A DNA stretch of 64,000 nt from Alentia gelatinosa (taxonomy: Eukaryota > Annelida > Polychaeta > Phyllodocida > Polynoidae), in contig OX465579.1 in NCBI GenBank assembly GCA_950022655.1, forward strand, positions 141,694,913 through 141,758,912, read 5' to 3'. Within the stretch, counting starts at the first letter, position 1. Every line of letters starts with the position of its first letter. Shown here piece after piece: positions 1 through 12,019 of the stretch. The position numbers and the translations under genes are program-made. The notes beneath the pieces were generated by a model that searched no databases, was not told the origin of the DNA, and saw only the letters and a program-made list of their open reading frames with translations.

Positions 1-2429
1 GAAATGCGATGTAGCAACGAGGTAGGGGCGTGCGAGGTTTCAGCTGTGTAGAAAGAATACAAACACCCAACATACATGCAGCAGCCAAATACCATGTTTA
101 CTGAAGCGAGGATGGCCGTGAGCGAGGTGGTCTGCAGACATAGATGAACACATAACATTGTAAGCACCTGGATGGCCCGGCTAATTGGTGACAATTGCCA
201 GGACAGTGGGATCCAGTGAGCGGTGTAGAGGACAACCATGACAACATAGAGGATCCGGGCAGGGAGCAAGATGAGCACACTGAACAGAACACACACGATG
301 ATGGCCAGGTTGGTGGGCAACGCGTAGCACATGGATGCACACAAGCCAGTGACCAAGAGCGTCATTGAAAACCAAGGCCAGAAAGCCTTGTTATAGTCGC
401 TGAAGTGCAACATAAACATAACGAAGAGACTTGTACACACAGTGGCACATATCGCTGGTTTGAGACGGACGAGCAACTGATTGTATTCATTGTAGAAGAG
501 TTCCATCCAGGGACAGAATACCATGAAGTGACCTTGGTTGGCCAAGGTGCACACGAACACGTCCCAGAAGTTTCTCAGACCATAGGCTCTGCTGGCACAC
601 ATAAGCAATAGGTTAACACCATAAAGAAAGAGCATTGGTGCTACTAGACCAGGTTTAGCTACTGAAGATCCAGTAAGTGGGAAGGGGGGAGGGTTAGCCA
701 CTTTGTGGGTTCTCTGCTGCACGAGAGGACGCTCAAACATTCCCATCATCTGTGCTATGAGCTTTGCCAATGGGAAGGCCAATATAAAATGAACCACTTT
801 CCACGAGCGGCTCCACTCAGATTCAAGGGATACTACAGAATAAATGAAACAGAGACACCATCTATAGGACCAACCAAGGTTAAGCAACAGCCCTGCTACC
901 AGGAACACTAGGAATACCATCAAGGAAGCATGGGGAGAGAAAGTGGTTAAGCCATACACAACAGCAAGGGCCATGATGTATAAAGCAACAAGTGTGTTGA
1001 AGAATTTTGAGCGGCAGCGGGCAGCACGTGCTTTGTCCTGCTTTGATGTGGACATATTCACCCGGACATATGTATCATATGTGGACTCGAGCAACTGGTC
1101 GGTGAATATGCTTGAAACACAAGCATCCCCAGGAACTTGGGCATCTCTGTCTTCCTTTTTCTCGCATTCTTCCTGCCCACTCTGATGTAACTCTCCGACT
1201 CTGTTTGCATACCAGTCTACAAGAGCGGATACCTTCTCCAATCCAGCGAATGAAATCACACCTTTCAGGTTCTCGATAGAATCTAATCCATTGTCAAACG
1301 ATTTCAGGAGTGATTTTCGGATTGGAATTGTCATGTTTTCTATTATGTTGAGCCCTTTTATGAAGTAGTGATCGCAGGTCCCATGCTCAATTACACTTCT
1401 GAGCTTCATAAGTAGTCTGTCCATACATATTCCGGTACTAATTTCCCAGATCTTTGCCTCTGGGGGATGTTCTTCCGAATCCCAGAGCATGATGGTTTTA
1501 AGTATGTACGGTCCAAGGCCACCTCTTGCGCTTAAATTGTTGATACAGAATGCCCTAAGAGCCAAATAACATCTTCTCTGGTGCACGTTCCATGTTTTCA
1601 TGAGCAGATTCTCGGCTCTTGTGAATGAGAGTCGCCAACTGAGCGGGAGTTCTGTGGGATCTACCCCAGAACGAACGAGGTGGAATCCAGCTCTCTTCAC
1701 CATGACAGAAACTTCTTTCTCTGGCCATTCAGTTTCTCGAGGCCATTTGGCTGCTATCTCTGGCCAGCCACTACATTCCAAACATGGTAAAGTTTCAATT
1801 TTCGTCTTTACAACAGGATCGTCTTCCCAAGTCTCAAGATCGAACGCATCGCCAGTGACCTCTTTCTTCCCTGTGCCATAAACATTTTGAATGATTGTTT
1901 CAAGGAAATTCTTTGGTTCATTTATGTGGAAATAGAAAGGTAGTTTTTTCGCTATATGAGCATGATATGCAGATAGCTCGACGGTTAGTTTCGGGGAGAG
2001 GTACCATTCCCCGTCCTCTGCGTCCATCACTGCCAGCTCCCGTAGCGATTGAGAATCAGCCAGATCCACACTCAAAAGGCGAAGGTTAACAAAGCCAGGT
2101 TTTCCTATGTCCACTACTCGCTGTTTGTAGTCTGCTTCGGAAAGAGTCTTCAGAAAGACAAAGGGCTGTAGAATGTTGATATTTAATGTATGAGGTCCAT
2201 TTGATGAACTCACAAACTTTGTGGACCATCCTCCTTCCAGAGCCGTTCCGAATGCTAGGGGCAGTGGCAGACTTGGATTGGTCGAGCATATCTTCTCGCA
2301 CCAACGATCAAAAGACTCTTCAAGGAATCTAGATAGAGAGGTGTCCAGTAGCTCCAGCTGTTCTACATCTATCAGTGTGAGGATGGCTTCGCCATCTAGT
2401 GTTGTACAGTGATCTGGTGAAGACTCCAT
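1..2429 (-). CDS. Mab-21/cGAS-like domain protein with multi-pass membrane C-terminus (3' end cut by window edge)
   Basis: One uninterrupted frame of 809 codons starts at the ATG at 2429-2427 and is still open at base 1. Seen: a Mab-21 core at about residues 55-430, with G61-T62 where the nucleotidyltransferase helix signature sits, a CxxC-SGWPE segment before the C-lobe, W265-RLSFTRAE, and Y308-ILKTIMLW, which match the family's WRxSFSxAE and YxLKTxxLW motifs. The catalytic acidic pair expected soon after the glycine motif is replaced by LNINIL (82-87), so catalysis looks lost. A charged linker (about 435-475) is followed by about nine hydrophobic segments from residue 475 to the edge. Known: Mab-21 proteins include cGAS and cGAS-like receptors, which make cyclic dinucleotides after sensing nucleic acid, and catalytically dead relatives. 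Inferred: a membrane-anchored, non-catalytic sensor or scaffold. The start is the first in-frame ATG (context cagaaATGG). No intron is needed; 5' UTR splicing cannot be excluded. Confidence 0.85.
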   Translation of the reverse strand, partial: MESSPDHCTTLDGEAILTLIDVEQLELLDTSLSRFLEESFDRWCEKICSTNPSLPLPLAFGTALEGGWSTKFVSSSNGPHTLNINILQPFVFLKTLSEADYKQRVVDIGKPGFVNLRLLSVDLADSQSLRELAVMDAEDGEWYLSPKLTVELSAYHAHIAKKLPFYFHINEPKNFLETIIQNVYGTGKKEVTGDAFDLETWEDDPVVKTKIETLPCLECSGWPEIAAKWPRETEWPEKEVSVMVKRAGFHLVRSGVDPTELPLSWRLSFTRAENLLMKTWNVHQRRCYLALRAFCINNLSARGGLGPYILKTIMLWDSEEHPPEAKIWEISTGICMDRLLMKLRSVIEHGTCDHYFIKGLNIIENMTIPIRKSLLKSFDNGLDSIENLKGVISFAGLEKVSALVDWYANRVGELHQSGQEECEKKEDRDAQVPGDACVSSIFTDQLLESTYDTYVRVNMSTSKQDKARAARCRSKFFNTLVALYIMALAVVYGLTTFSPHASLMVFLVFLVAGLLLNLGWSYRWCLCFIYSVVSLESEWSRSWKVVHFILAFPLAKLIAQMMGMFERPLVQQRTHKVANPPPFPLTGSSVAKPGLVAPMLFLYGVNLLLMCASRAYGLRNFWDVFVCTLANQGHFMVFCPWMELFYNEYNQLLVRLKPAICATVCTSLFVMFMLHFSDYNKAFWPWFSMTLLVTGLCASMCYALPTNLAIIVCVLFSVLILLPARILYVVMVVLYTAHWIPLSWQLSPISRAIQVLTMLCVHLCLQTTSLTAILASVNMVFGCCMYVGCLYSFYTAETSHAPTSLLHRI

Positions 2430-3459
2430 TTCTGTTCTAGATGTCAATTGTTTGGCAAATGGAAGGAAGGTTTATTGTAGATGGACCTGTAAGTAAATCA
2501 GGCAGAGGCAAATTAGATTGCCACTCTACATTGGAAAAAACCCTGATCAGTGCAAGATATGAGAATATTTCACAAAGGAATACAATGGGTATATAATATA
2601 CAAATTTAAGATTAAATTATATATATATTGATAGACGTTGTAATCGATAGGCAGGTGTAGGTTTAAAAACGGGTTAATATCCTGTTGTTTCTGGTGGTGG
2701 CCAATCTAAGATATTACAGACTTTGAATTTGCACTGTGATAGAACTCGTTAAGTCATGTTTCAAATACATTTAAAATGAGCTTATTTTCGTTTCACTTTA
2801 GGAGGTTTAACACATGCGAGAATATTATAGTAACTATTTCGAACCCGGGGCAATAGGGTCATGCAGTGTCTGTGCTATCCACGCACCTTGTATCTTGTGA
2901 ATAAAACACACCATAGAGAGCAATATAACCTTTAAAGCACGACCTTTCGTGCGAGAGCATGTATCATTACATGTTGGTATGCACCGGGTCGCGGCAGGTA
3001 CTGTCTATAGCTCATCATTGCCATCGTTTCGTCGTCACTGCACCTCTCATAGGCCATTGACTGCAGAGCCGATCACCGCCGAAATACCCTCTTCATACAA
3101 CTCACCCAGATGCCTCACTTCTTGCTTGTCAGAATTAACTTGATTTCAGAGGCTTACTATTTGTGACTGACTTAAGGAACGAATGTCTTTAGTCCATAGG
3201 GATTCAGCCCTAACCTACCTTTCATCGAAATCCACGTGTGACCGTTGCATCGGAGCAGCTGCCTTTGCTCGTGAGCAGCATTAGATCAGACATCTTCACT
3301 ATCCGAATAATGCCTTTGAAATAGACATCGTCCTGTTAGTATGGCTCCAGGTCATACCCCTAGAGTATCGTGGATCAGTGCCAGGGTTTCATGTCTTGCT
3401 GGCACCACTAGAGAGCCTCATCATATGTGTAGATGACGGTGTGTATGGCCCCTCCCCTA

Positions 3460-3640
3460 ATGCCGTGAGTCAAGCGAATCCCTGTTTCCCTCCTCCACTC
3501 ACAGCCGCGCCTGCAGGATGGCGCGAGCTCTGACGTCACCATTACCCACTGTGCGCATGGGCGTGGAATATTGATTTTTCAGGGCGGCGTCCAGACGCGT
3601 AGAGGTGAGCTGGGTGTCTCCTGGCTCCTCCGGCCGCCAG
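3460..3640. promoter_or_regulatory. CpG-rich, promoter-like patch with a CRE motif
   Basis: The patch is clearly richer in CG dinucleotides than its AT-rich surroundings and holds a full CRE palindrome (TGACGTCA, 3532-3539). A GTGAGC donor-like site on the plus strand follows at about 3605, and a GTGAGT donor-like site on the minus strand lies at 3497-3502. It is about 1.1 kb upstream of the Mab-21 start and could be that gene's promoter and a 5' UTR exon. This is inference; no coding sequence is seen. Confidence 0.35.
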
Positions 3641-6600
3641 CCTGCGTCTGGATCCTGTCATTATTTAGTGCGTCTACTGCTATAGTTAAGCACGATCTAC
3701 TTGTTCTTGTCTCTCCAAAAGCAAGACCAGATAGGTCACATAGGTTATTTTTAGGTTTTGTAAATATTGTTAATTGAAACTCAACTTTCAACTTCACTCG
3801 ATCCAGTCGTCTAAATTGATCTTTATGGAGAAAAAAATTAATTTATATTATAGTTACCAATAGTATATTGATGGTTTCCACAACTGAATGTCAGTGTTTC
3901 CTTTTCCCATGACAAATAATTCTATTTGTAATTTCACTTCATCCCTTATTCTTTATTTTCTATACCTAAAAGATACTTACATTGTACTCATTAATTATTT
4001 CATAAGAACATTGTCGTTATATAAGCATATATCTATATATCTAAATGTACCTATATGTATACATGCGTGTGATTCGCCAGAAATAATTGTTTTAATGTAA
4101 AGTTATTGACACAAAACACGACATAAATGCTTTGTAGAATAGTGCCATCAACACTCATTTTATTAAGGAAATATGTGCATTTGGCAGGAAACTGTCGAAG
4201 TTTCCAATGGTTCAGTATTTGCTGGTTAGATTTGTTTAAGTTTAAGATTTTAGATGTCATCATGATTAGATCCCGATGCTCCTTATCCAATCCTACCAGA
4301 AAGTCTCCCCCAAACTCATTTGCGCTCCACTCTATCCTCTGGCTTAGCTTCCTGTAGGCCTACTTCTCGCTTCTATGAATCTTCCCCCCAATCACATATA
4401 CTTTTGTAAAAATACTTTTCCCTTTTAACACTATCTCCAAATATAACGCCCCCTTTACTCATTCCTCAGCAATCAACCTCAAATCATCTGACACTTCCCT
4501 TTACTTCATCTAGTGTATTCTTGTCTCAGAATTGGCTTAAATTTGCTATTGTTACAGGAGCAGATTTTCCATCGGCATACCAGCAACTCCGGCACGCCAC
4601 TTGTAATGACAATGAGTTTTTTGTAGTAGTGGCTGAAATTGGGCAAGAATATATTTCCGTATTGCAGAAAACGCATGCTAAAGTCTATCACTACATGTTT
4701 AGCCTACATGTGCAGCAGCTGGAGTTGATTGGCTAGTTATTTCTTTTAGTTGTCAGTGGTTGATTGCAGCATATTCTTGCCTGACGGGCCTGACTATCTT
4801 CATAACAGGCGTCTTATATACTAAAGCATTTTAAGGCAGATGTACATGTGTATATATATACTTTTAGGAGCATTCCTGTGGTGATTTCCAATAGTCTACT
4901 ACAGGCAAAGCGATTTCGATTGCTTGGTAAAACAGGACCTAAACGTATTGATCACTTACCCATAATAGGAAAACATGTTTTTTTATATATAGGCCTAATA
5001 TCCCTTATATCCATGAAATGTTGACATTATATTACCAAATCTCTGTACGTACAATGACATCAACAATTAGGCTTAATTGGTAGCGAGAAGGTTTTCATTG
5101 ACCAATGTTTAGTTGTGTACTGTCCATGCCACGAAAATTAACCGGAAATTTTTTGCAAATCATTTCCTTTTTCTGATTAGACAAATATGTTTAACTAAAC
5201 ATACAATATCAATTACGGTACATAATGCGTTTTGCATGCCTTGTAAAATACTTCTGCGAAACGCCGCTTAAGAATACTACTGTAAGCATGTTACACCAAA
5301 TGTGCGAATTAGGATTCCAATATTTTTGTAGGTACGATACTCGGTACATCACCAGATACGATTACCTCTAAATATACAATGTATATAATAGTTATTAAGC
5401 GTATATTTTGCTGCTCTTCCGAGAGTAGGGTATAGACTTCGCTGTCAAATATGATTTACTGAGGTAACCTGTGTTATCTGTCCAATAGGACTATTCAGTC
5501 CTACTACTGGCTACATGAGACGCACATCACACAGCCATTTTCCTCTTCATCACTTGTACCTGGCGTAGGTAACTAAATATAGCAGAAGGCAAAACACAGT
5601 TTCCTCTTTACACTCATTATATCAGAGGAAATACTCAACATAATATATAGAGCCTGGTTTTAGAGTGATTATTCTATCAAATTGCAATGGTTTCTTCTGC
5701 ATGGTAACCATAGATAAATGTCACTTTTACGAGAATGAAAAGTGGGGATTACATTATGAGTAAAATATATGATCAAACACAACATATTCGTTATAGAGGT
5801 TAACTATACTTGATGGCAGGAAATATGTGTATATTCTATACGTTTTTCAATTCTAATATCAAATTCAATCAGAGCTTACGTTATAAAATTCCTTCAACTC
5901 TTATACAAATGATGAGTTACATTACTCCTTGAATTAAATTTGTTCGGTTCTGTGTCGGCTGGCACTGAAGTATGTCAAATACCATGTATCAGTTCCAAAA
6001 GAGTATGGATTCATTTTACATGCAAATATAGGGACGTAGTATTCGACATGCGATGATGTTATGCAACGTGATTCTAGTGTAACATATCCAAGTCGTATAC
6101 AATGTGTATAATAGGTACTTAAGAAATCAAACAAATCCTGACGACATGATTCGTGTTCTGCTGTGACTCCCCAATCAGCTGATGATGGTATGACGTTGGT
6201 ATCCTGTCAGTGTGAAGGTGGCGCGCTGGTTAAACCGAGTCCGTCTCGTGAATAGCAGCATAATACCGAGTGTTCAATTACGGCATTATGCCGATATTCC
6301 CGAAACATCCTGGCTACAAATTGATTCGCCATTTCTCCAATCGTCCACTGAAATAGACATGGTGAAATTAGTATAAGATAGACCTGGTTATTAGGTGATC
6401 ACTATAGTCATAATATATAAATGACCAGTCATGTACAGGTGACAATATCTGGTTCCAAGCTTGAATGCTATCCATCAACTATTTTTTCTCTGGTAGCGAA
6501 GTTATCTCTAAGCTCAAACATCGCAGAACACTCATTTGCCTATATGAAAAAAATGGAGTGGTTGACAATAGTGGTTTTATTATGTTTCGTACCATCATAT

Positions 6601-7050
6601 ATATCTCGATGAATTCTATAAAACCTATTTTCAAAAAGTCACATGATTGATGGTGGTGCATCATCTGACGAAAGCAACATATTCAAGATGTCAGACTTTA
6701 TACTGATCATTAAACTAGTGTTACAGTGTACATGAACATATATTTTTTTTACATGACGTAGTTGAAGTTCTCCGGATAAACACGTCCCAGGAGATATTCT
6801 AATGGTGTCCGTATGTGACTGACATGGATGTGTAATGATCGAGTTACATGTTACAAGTTAAATGTCTGTCGTCTTTTCATTCTTACTTATGCATGAGTCA
6901 TGGTCTATTTACCTTATCAATGAAGGAACATGAAATGACATTTCATTCGATTTTGTAATCACAAGCTTGACTGTGCCAGTTAAGGCTGAGCATGGACGAC
7001 GATTGATCGTCGAACAGTATTACTTGTATAAGACTATCGATATATACATG
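3641..7050. other. AT-rich intergenic sequence without recognisable genes
   Basis: Both strands were read for exons, tRNA-like folds and transposon motifs. Only short chance frames appear, the longest about 75 codons. None has a recognisable domain or a convincing splice pattern. Confidence 0.6.
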
Positions 7051-7052
7051 TA

Positions 7053-7058
<6 letters not shown>

Positions 7059-7135
<77 letters not shown>
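7059..7135. repeat. (TA)n microsatellite
   Basis: Uninterrupted TA dinucleotides for about 77 bp, preceded by a few imperfect TATATG units. Open frames here are artefacts of the repeat (Ile-Tyr runs). Confidence 0.98.
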
Positions 7136-7138
<3 letters not shown>

Positions 7139-7886
7139 CTTCCACTTAACATAGAGAGATTAGATAAAGTCCCACTTCAATTCAACATGCATAGGGGCCC
7201 TTCGGTGAGTCAATCTGGTGTTGGTTGGTACATGGCATAGGTGTGTAAGCGTTACGGAGACGGCAGAGTAGACGAATAGTTCTTTATCCCCAATAGATAA
7301 CAGCGGCTGAAGTCAGCACGGTGTATTAAGAACTGCCTCTACAAAGTAATTTCTCCTTCAATTCAGATGAAATATGTGTAAGCGCCTTTGTAAACACGAA
7401 AGTAAGTATGTACAGGTTCGCCATTGAGACTTGATCGAAAATAGGTTTCTTCGGATTATTGGGTCACAATTGGGCTATTCTATAATTTGTGGTATGTATT
7501 TACTTTTTTGCCTTACTGAAACTTTGATGTCACCTTGCTGTGACGGACTGTATGCCTTGTTCTAATTCTGCGTGACAGGACTCCATTTCGCTCTGAGTAG
7601 TTTGGTATGCAAATGAGGGCTAACAAGCGGGGTGCTGGCGGGGTCACTCATTCCGGCTGGGGCGGGTCTACCACAACGCCCTCTCTCGGAGCATCGCTCC
7701 CTACCCGAAATACCCGACATGCAACAATGTCCTGTCAGTACGCGTTCACTGGACCTACCATGACTATGTGTCCTCTTGATCTCATTAACGGTTGAGACCA
7801 ATGTATATGTCTGGCTCCATACAGGTAAGGAAAGTGCATTTACATGAAATGCACATACCTTTACAGGAATTGATGATATATGTCAC

Positions 7887-7887
<1 letters not shown>

Positions 7888-7945
<58 letters not shown>
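7888..7945. repeat. (AT)n microsatellite
   Basis: A perfect AT dinucleotide run of about 58 bp. Overlapping open frames on both strands are Ile-Tyr artefacts. Confidence 0.98.
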
Positions 7946-7947
<2 letters not shown>

Positions 7948-9650
7948 TTTAGACATAAGAAGCGAGACAATCGCTCCTTATGTACATGTGTATTACATAT
8001 CCAGCGATGTTCACTTAAGCTGCCTTCCCGGACAGAGCGGGGACATCTTCCTCGACACCTCAAACTTATCCTATAAAAGAGCCAGTCAAATTCCAGACCC
8101 ACAATTCGTTAGAAGTATGAACTTGCACTCTCACCTGGTTCCATCAAAGGCATAACCATCAAAGTAAACCGCACATTTTTGAAAAAGGGGAGCTTGCTCT
8201 AATTTGAAACGGCTGCATTATGCATGGCGTCGGTGTGTGTGATGGGAGTGTGCCGCAGTGTCCTTGGTGGAGGACTGGTGGCGTCCGACTGCTGATGACG
8301 ATGGCATGTACCTGAGTCTCCAGGTAACGTGACTGACGAGCCTCAATTACACCCCCTCCCTAATCTCACCCCCTGCATCCTCCACCCCCTACCCGCCCAC
8401 CCAATCCCGCCCCTAACCCCATCCCCACCCCGCCCACCTCAAGTCACAGGCGGGACTGTGCTTCATTGCCAAAGGTTTTTCTCATTGGAGTTCAGCATTT
8501 ACAATTTTACATGTTTATGATACCTAATAACTGCAATCACAAAATAAACCAATTAGATATGTCTGGCTTCACTCTCATTGCGATGCATGCCTTATGTCAG
8601 TCTCTTATTGCAATGCCCCGCTTCTCTCCTGAGCAGTGTTCTCGCCGATAAACTTTAAAGTACATGAGTATGATAATGTGTTTCAATTCCATCCTCTCAC
8701 CTGGCTTCACCTATTATATTACATGCACATGTATATAGATCATATGCGTTATATTTTGTTTTATTCTATGGGTATATATCCTTACAATACATAACCGATA
8801 GTATGTATGCTTGTCTCCCGAAATGGTTTGTGGTGACATCATAGGTAAGGCTACATGAACATGTACTTGCATGTTAGGCATCCAACTAAGGCGATACATA
8901 GATCACTGATAATACACGTTACATATCCCAACAATTGGATATAGTGCATAATCCAGTTGATAGGGGATGCGTTAATTCCCAAATCCTCGGTAATGCCTGT
9001 GATTGTGTACTGATACACTAATTAATTACCTGGTAGAATGCCGTGCTGCTTGGAGTACCCTCTTGGAGGCCCATGTCACTACCTCTCTCTACCTGCCAGG
9101 AAAACACACCCATTATGAAGAGACACATGACTGGTATAACAGTGGGTCCTTCTTCGCTATCGCACCTACTCTACAGACAGGTTCCTTGTGGGGGACTGGC
9201 AGTCCACGATTCAATAGATCTATCAGATAATAAAATCACTGACTAGTCACCTCTGGCCCCGCCACTCATCTAACTCGAGATACCGATAGCACCCTGATAA
9301 GCTGATAATTCAGCTGTCAAGAGACATATACACCTGTAATACGTACCTTTAATACATACCCAGATCTGCAGTGTGAGCCCGGTACAAAAGCCATGCACTG
9401 CCAGCTGAAGTTCTGTGACAAAGTCTGTCGCATCATGCCCTCCTGTTCCTGTCACGCCTATGTTGGAGAAGTGCGCTCCTGCCATTGCGGTGCCCCTTGC
9501 TTGAGAAAACACCCAAACCTAAGAGCGGTTTATGGCTTACACGCAGTTTGAGAATACTCCTCCTTGCGGCCAGTAAACTCGAGGTCCACCGAAATGGTGT
9601 TGTGTATTTTTTCTGTCGTGCTTTCCTCCACATGATTCCGTGAAATATAC
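7946..9650. other. Intergenic sequence; C-rich tract at 8345-8445, otherwise no feature
   Basis: A pyrimidine-rich stretch with repeated ACCCC/CCGCCC blocks lies at about 8345-8445. No coding exon, RNA gene or element end was recognised. Confidence 0.5.
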
Positions 9651-9679
9651 ACCCCTGAGTTTCCTCTAAGCGATGGGTA

Positions 9680-9930
9680 TTGGGTTGTACCCGAATAGCC
9701 GGTGGCATCTGCGCGTCCGCCCAGCCGCAGTCACTGCCCGCCAATTTATAAACGCTGGTGACGTGGTACACCAATCTGCTCCAGCCCAACAGGGGGAGTT
9801 ACGGCGTGCCCTGTATATTTGGTGGAAGCGCGCCAAAATTATCCACTGCGCATGTGTGTCGCGCACATTACCCAGCAGTGGGATATACCTGGTTGCACAT
9901 GACTCTCTCGAGCGCCATAGCATGCAACCG
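9680..9930. promoter_or_regulatory. CpG-rich patch with TATA-like box, possible orphan promoter
   Basis: GC and CpG content rise sharply here. A TATA-like TTATAAAC lies at about 9745, and GTGACGTGG and CGCATGTGTGTCGCGC motifs follow. No gene could be attached on either side, and the overlapping frames (up to 118 codons) match nothing known to me. It may be the promoter or LTR of an element, or of a gene whose exons I did not recognise. Confidence 0.25.
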
Positions 9931-11928
9931 TTTGGAGACCCACCTTAAGCCTTCTAATATATGTTGAGTTACTGTGTGACTTTTTCCATCAGTTTGTACA
10001 TGGTAATTTCAGAAGGCTCATAGGTCCCAAATCATGTGTTATGACGATGACAAATTCAAGTTAAAGACACTACCCATGTCTCCGGTGCATACGTCGGGGC
10101 CCCCTCCCCCTGCACCACCAATATAGTTCACGATGTGGTTTATATGGTGAATATGTCTACAGGTTATGTGAAGGTTATCACTACAGTGCTCTATAATCTT
10201 CTTGATGTCAGCGCTAATTGCTAGATTCACTAAGGCATCTAGTAAGAAGGGGCAATTCAGTCTCCTTAGTGGTATGTGTATAAGCTATATCTTAGTTCTC
10301 CTTTAGTTGTTTAATTATCTAATTTCAGTATAAATTCTCAAATAATAGGTGTATAAAAACAGCCGGAAGCTCAACCCAATTAAGCACACTTAAGTCACAA
10401 CTCTTACACCCGACCCCCAAATCATTTTGGAATCTTGTAATAAAATAGTAGTACTTATTTAGAATAGTTGCATTTACTAAAGGCGTCTAGCCCTGTCTAG
10501 CTATAAGAAGAGAATAGAGATCATTACTAAAGCGTAAAGTACCCGAATGTCCTTGTGGGAACGCCATTTCTGTATAGTAAGCCAATCTAAATTCTGTAAC
10601 TTTTGATGGAAGCTAGCTTGTTGTGGGTGATTTACCTCTGTGTAGAAGACTCCCCCCTCAGTTACCAGAGCGTGTCCATATTACATACCGTCCCAACTTA
10701 ATTACTCTCATCAGACAAATTACTCCCCATGAACTCCCGAGGTGCGGTACCTATGCTTTCCACATGCATGAGTCTTCACCATTAAATTCTTATTATAGTC
10801 ACCCAACTTGAGGCACAGCGTTACGTCTATAGTGTGCAGGTGGGGTTAGAGTGGGGGAGGTATGCCATATAAACGTAGGCACTCCGTCTAACCATTGTCT
10901 TCACTGGGACCGGGATGTAAAACCCCAAAAAGGATATTGCCTTTACATTGTTAATAGTATGAATCAACGTCAGGAATTCCCGATTTTATATATCAGAATT
11001 CAATGATCAGCTCCATATAGGAGACTATATAAGAATATGTACATGCGTTAGTGTAAAATCTAATCCGAATCCGAATCTACTGTCCACAGAGGAGTTTCTC
11101 GACTTCCTTTAGGAAGTGGCCGCTTCCCCCATTTTGGTGGAGAGAGCCCCTCCCGTCGTGTGTTCAATGCAATATAATCTGGCGTACCATTGTCTAGAAA
11201 CACCAATAAGCAGTAGCTGCGTAGTGCAATGCTGAGAATAGCATCTAATGAAGTTCGTGATCGGCGCTGCCTAAATTCTTGACTTTTAACCAAATAACAA
11301 TTCAGTTTGCATGCAATTTGGGCTGCATGCAATATTCCCGGAATAATTATCATGGTCTATACCCTTTACACCTTCTAAGATTTCTGCTATATCCCCAACA
11401 ATCGAAAGCCACCCTCTTAAAATGACCATCCATGTTATGAGATATATAATGAGACGAAGATGGATCCAGGCGGATTTTCGGGGTATTTGGTCACGATACC
11501 TGATTTCCCCCCACCATTACTCAAGGGTATAATACGGAAATTATGACTTCGGGTCTGGTGGACCCTAGTTCTCCTTTTCATTACCTTGACAATATGTTGA
11601 TCAACCCACTAAGCAAAAATTACAACATATAAAAAAGGACGAAAACTGTTGAAAATGTCTCTCGATAGGCCTACATGTCAATGCTTTCTCTATTTATGCG
11701 ACATGATAATACAACCGTCTTCTGAAACAATTATGCCAAAGCCAGCAGTAATCCAAATGTAATTCAATTGGCATCAGATCTTATTTCAATATAAGGTGGT
11801 TGTTATCATGTAGCACCTACTCAGTCTACAGAACAGACTAGCCTCTCCAAATGACAGATCATTTTCAGCTTTTGTTCAGTGATGAACTGTAATGGGCGCG
11901 AAATATGTGGGTGCACGTACCGGGTAAC
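9931..11928. other. Intergenic sequence with no supported gene
   Basis: A 97-codon frame on the minus strand (11353-11060) is the longest. It shows no recognisable domain and lies in sequence of neutral composition, so I do not call it. Nothing else is supported. Confidence 0.5.
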
Positions 11929-11933
11929 AAAAA
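11929..11933 (-). terminator. RNA polymerase III T5 terminator of tRNA-Ser
   Basis: Reading the minus strand, five T residues lie five bases past the discriminator base of the tRNA-Ser gene, the normal pol III stop. Confidence 0.85.
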
Positions 11934-11937
11934 CGTA

Positions 11938-12019
11938 CGCAGTCGGCAGGATTCGAACCTGCGCGGGCAGAGCCCAATAGATTTCTAGTCTATCGCCTTA
12001 ACCACTCGGCCACGACTGC
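11938..12019 (-). tRNA. tRNA-Ser (anticodon AGA)
   Basis: The minus strand folds as a type II tRNA of 82 nt including the G discriminator. A 7-bp acceptor stem pairs GCAGTCG with CGACTGC. The A-box region reads TGGCCGAGTGGTTAAGGC, and the B box is GGTTCGAATCC (11949-11959). The anticodon AGA is at 11986-11984, flanked by matching stem sequence (ATAGACT / AATCTAT). A long variable arm (GGGCTCTGCCC) is typical of serine tRNAs. There is no intron and no encoded CCA. A T5 terminator follows. The intact stems and terminator indicate a functional gene rather than a SINE head. Confidence 0.96.

Noticed and set aside
98..375. Minus-strand frames of 64-80 codons near the left edge
   Set aside because: Alternative-frame shadows of the long Mab-21-like frame, which is open through this stretch.
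405..1881. Plus-strand frames of 68-93 codons
   Set aside because: Antisense to the Mab-21-like coding sequence; no splice sites or domains.
4521..4736. 71-codon plus-strand frame as a small gene
   Set aside because: No domain, no promoter or splice context, and an antisense frame of similar length.
6943..7152. Ile-Tyr-rich frame
   Set aside because: Product of the (TA)n microsatellite; the same applies to frames at 7785-8155.
9433..9789. 118-codon minus-strand frame in a CpG-rich patch
   Set aside because: No recognisable domain, an equally long antisense frame overlaps it, and there is no splice context. Length is explained by local GC content.
11060..11353. 97-codon minus-strand frame
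   Set aside because: No domain recognised and no start or splice context; kept only as a note.
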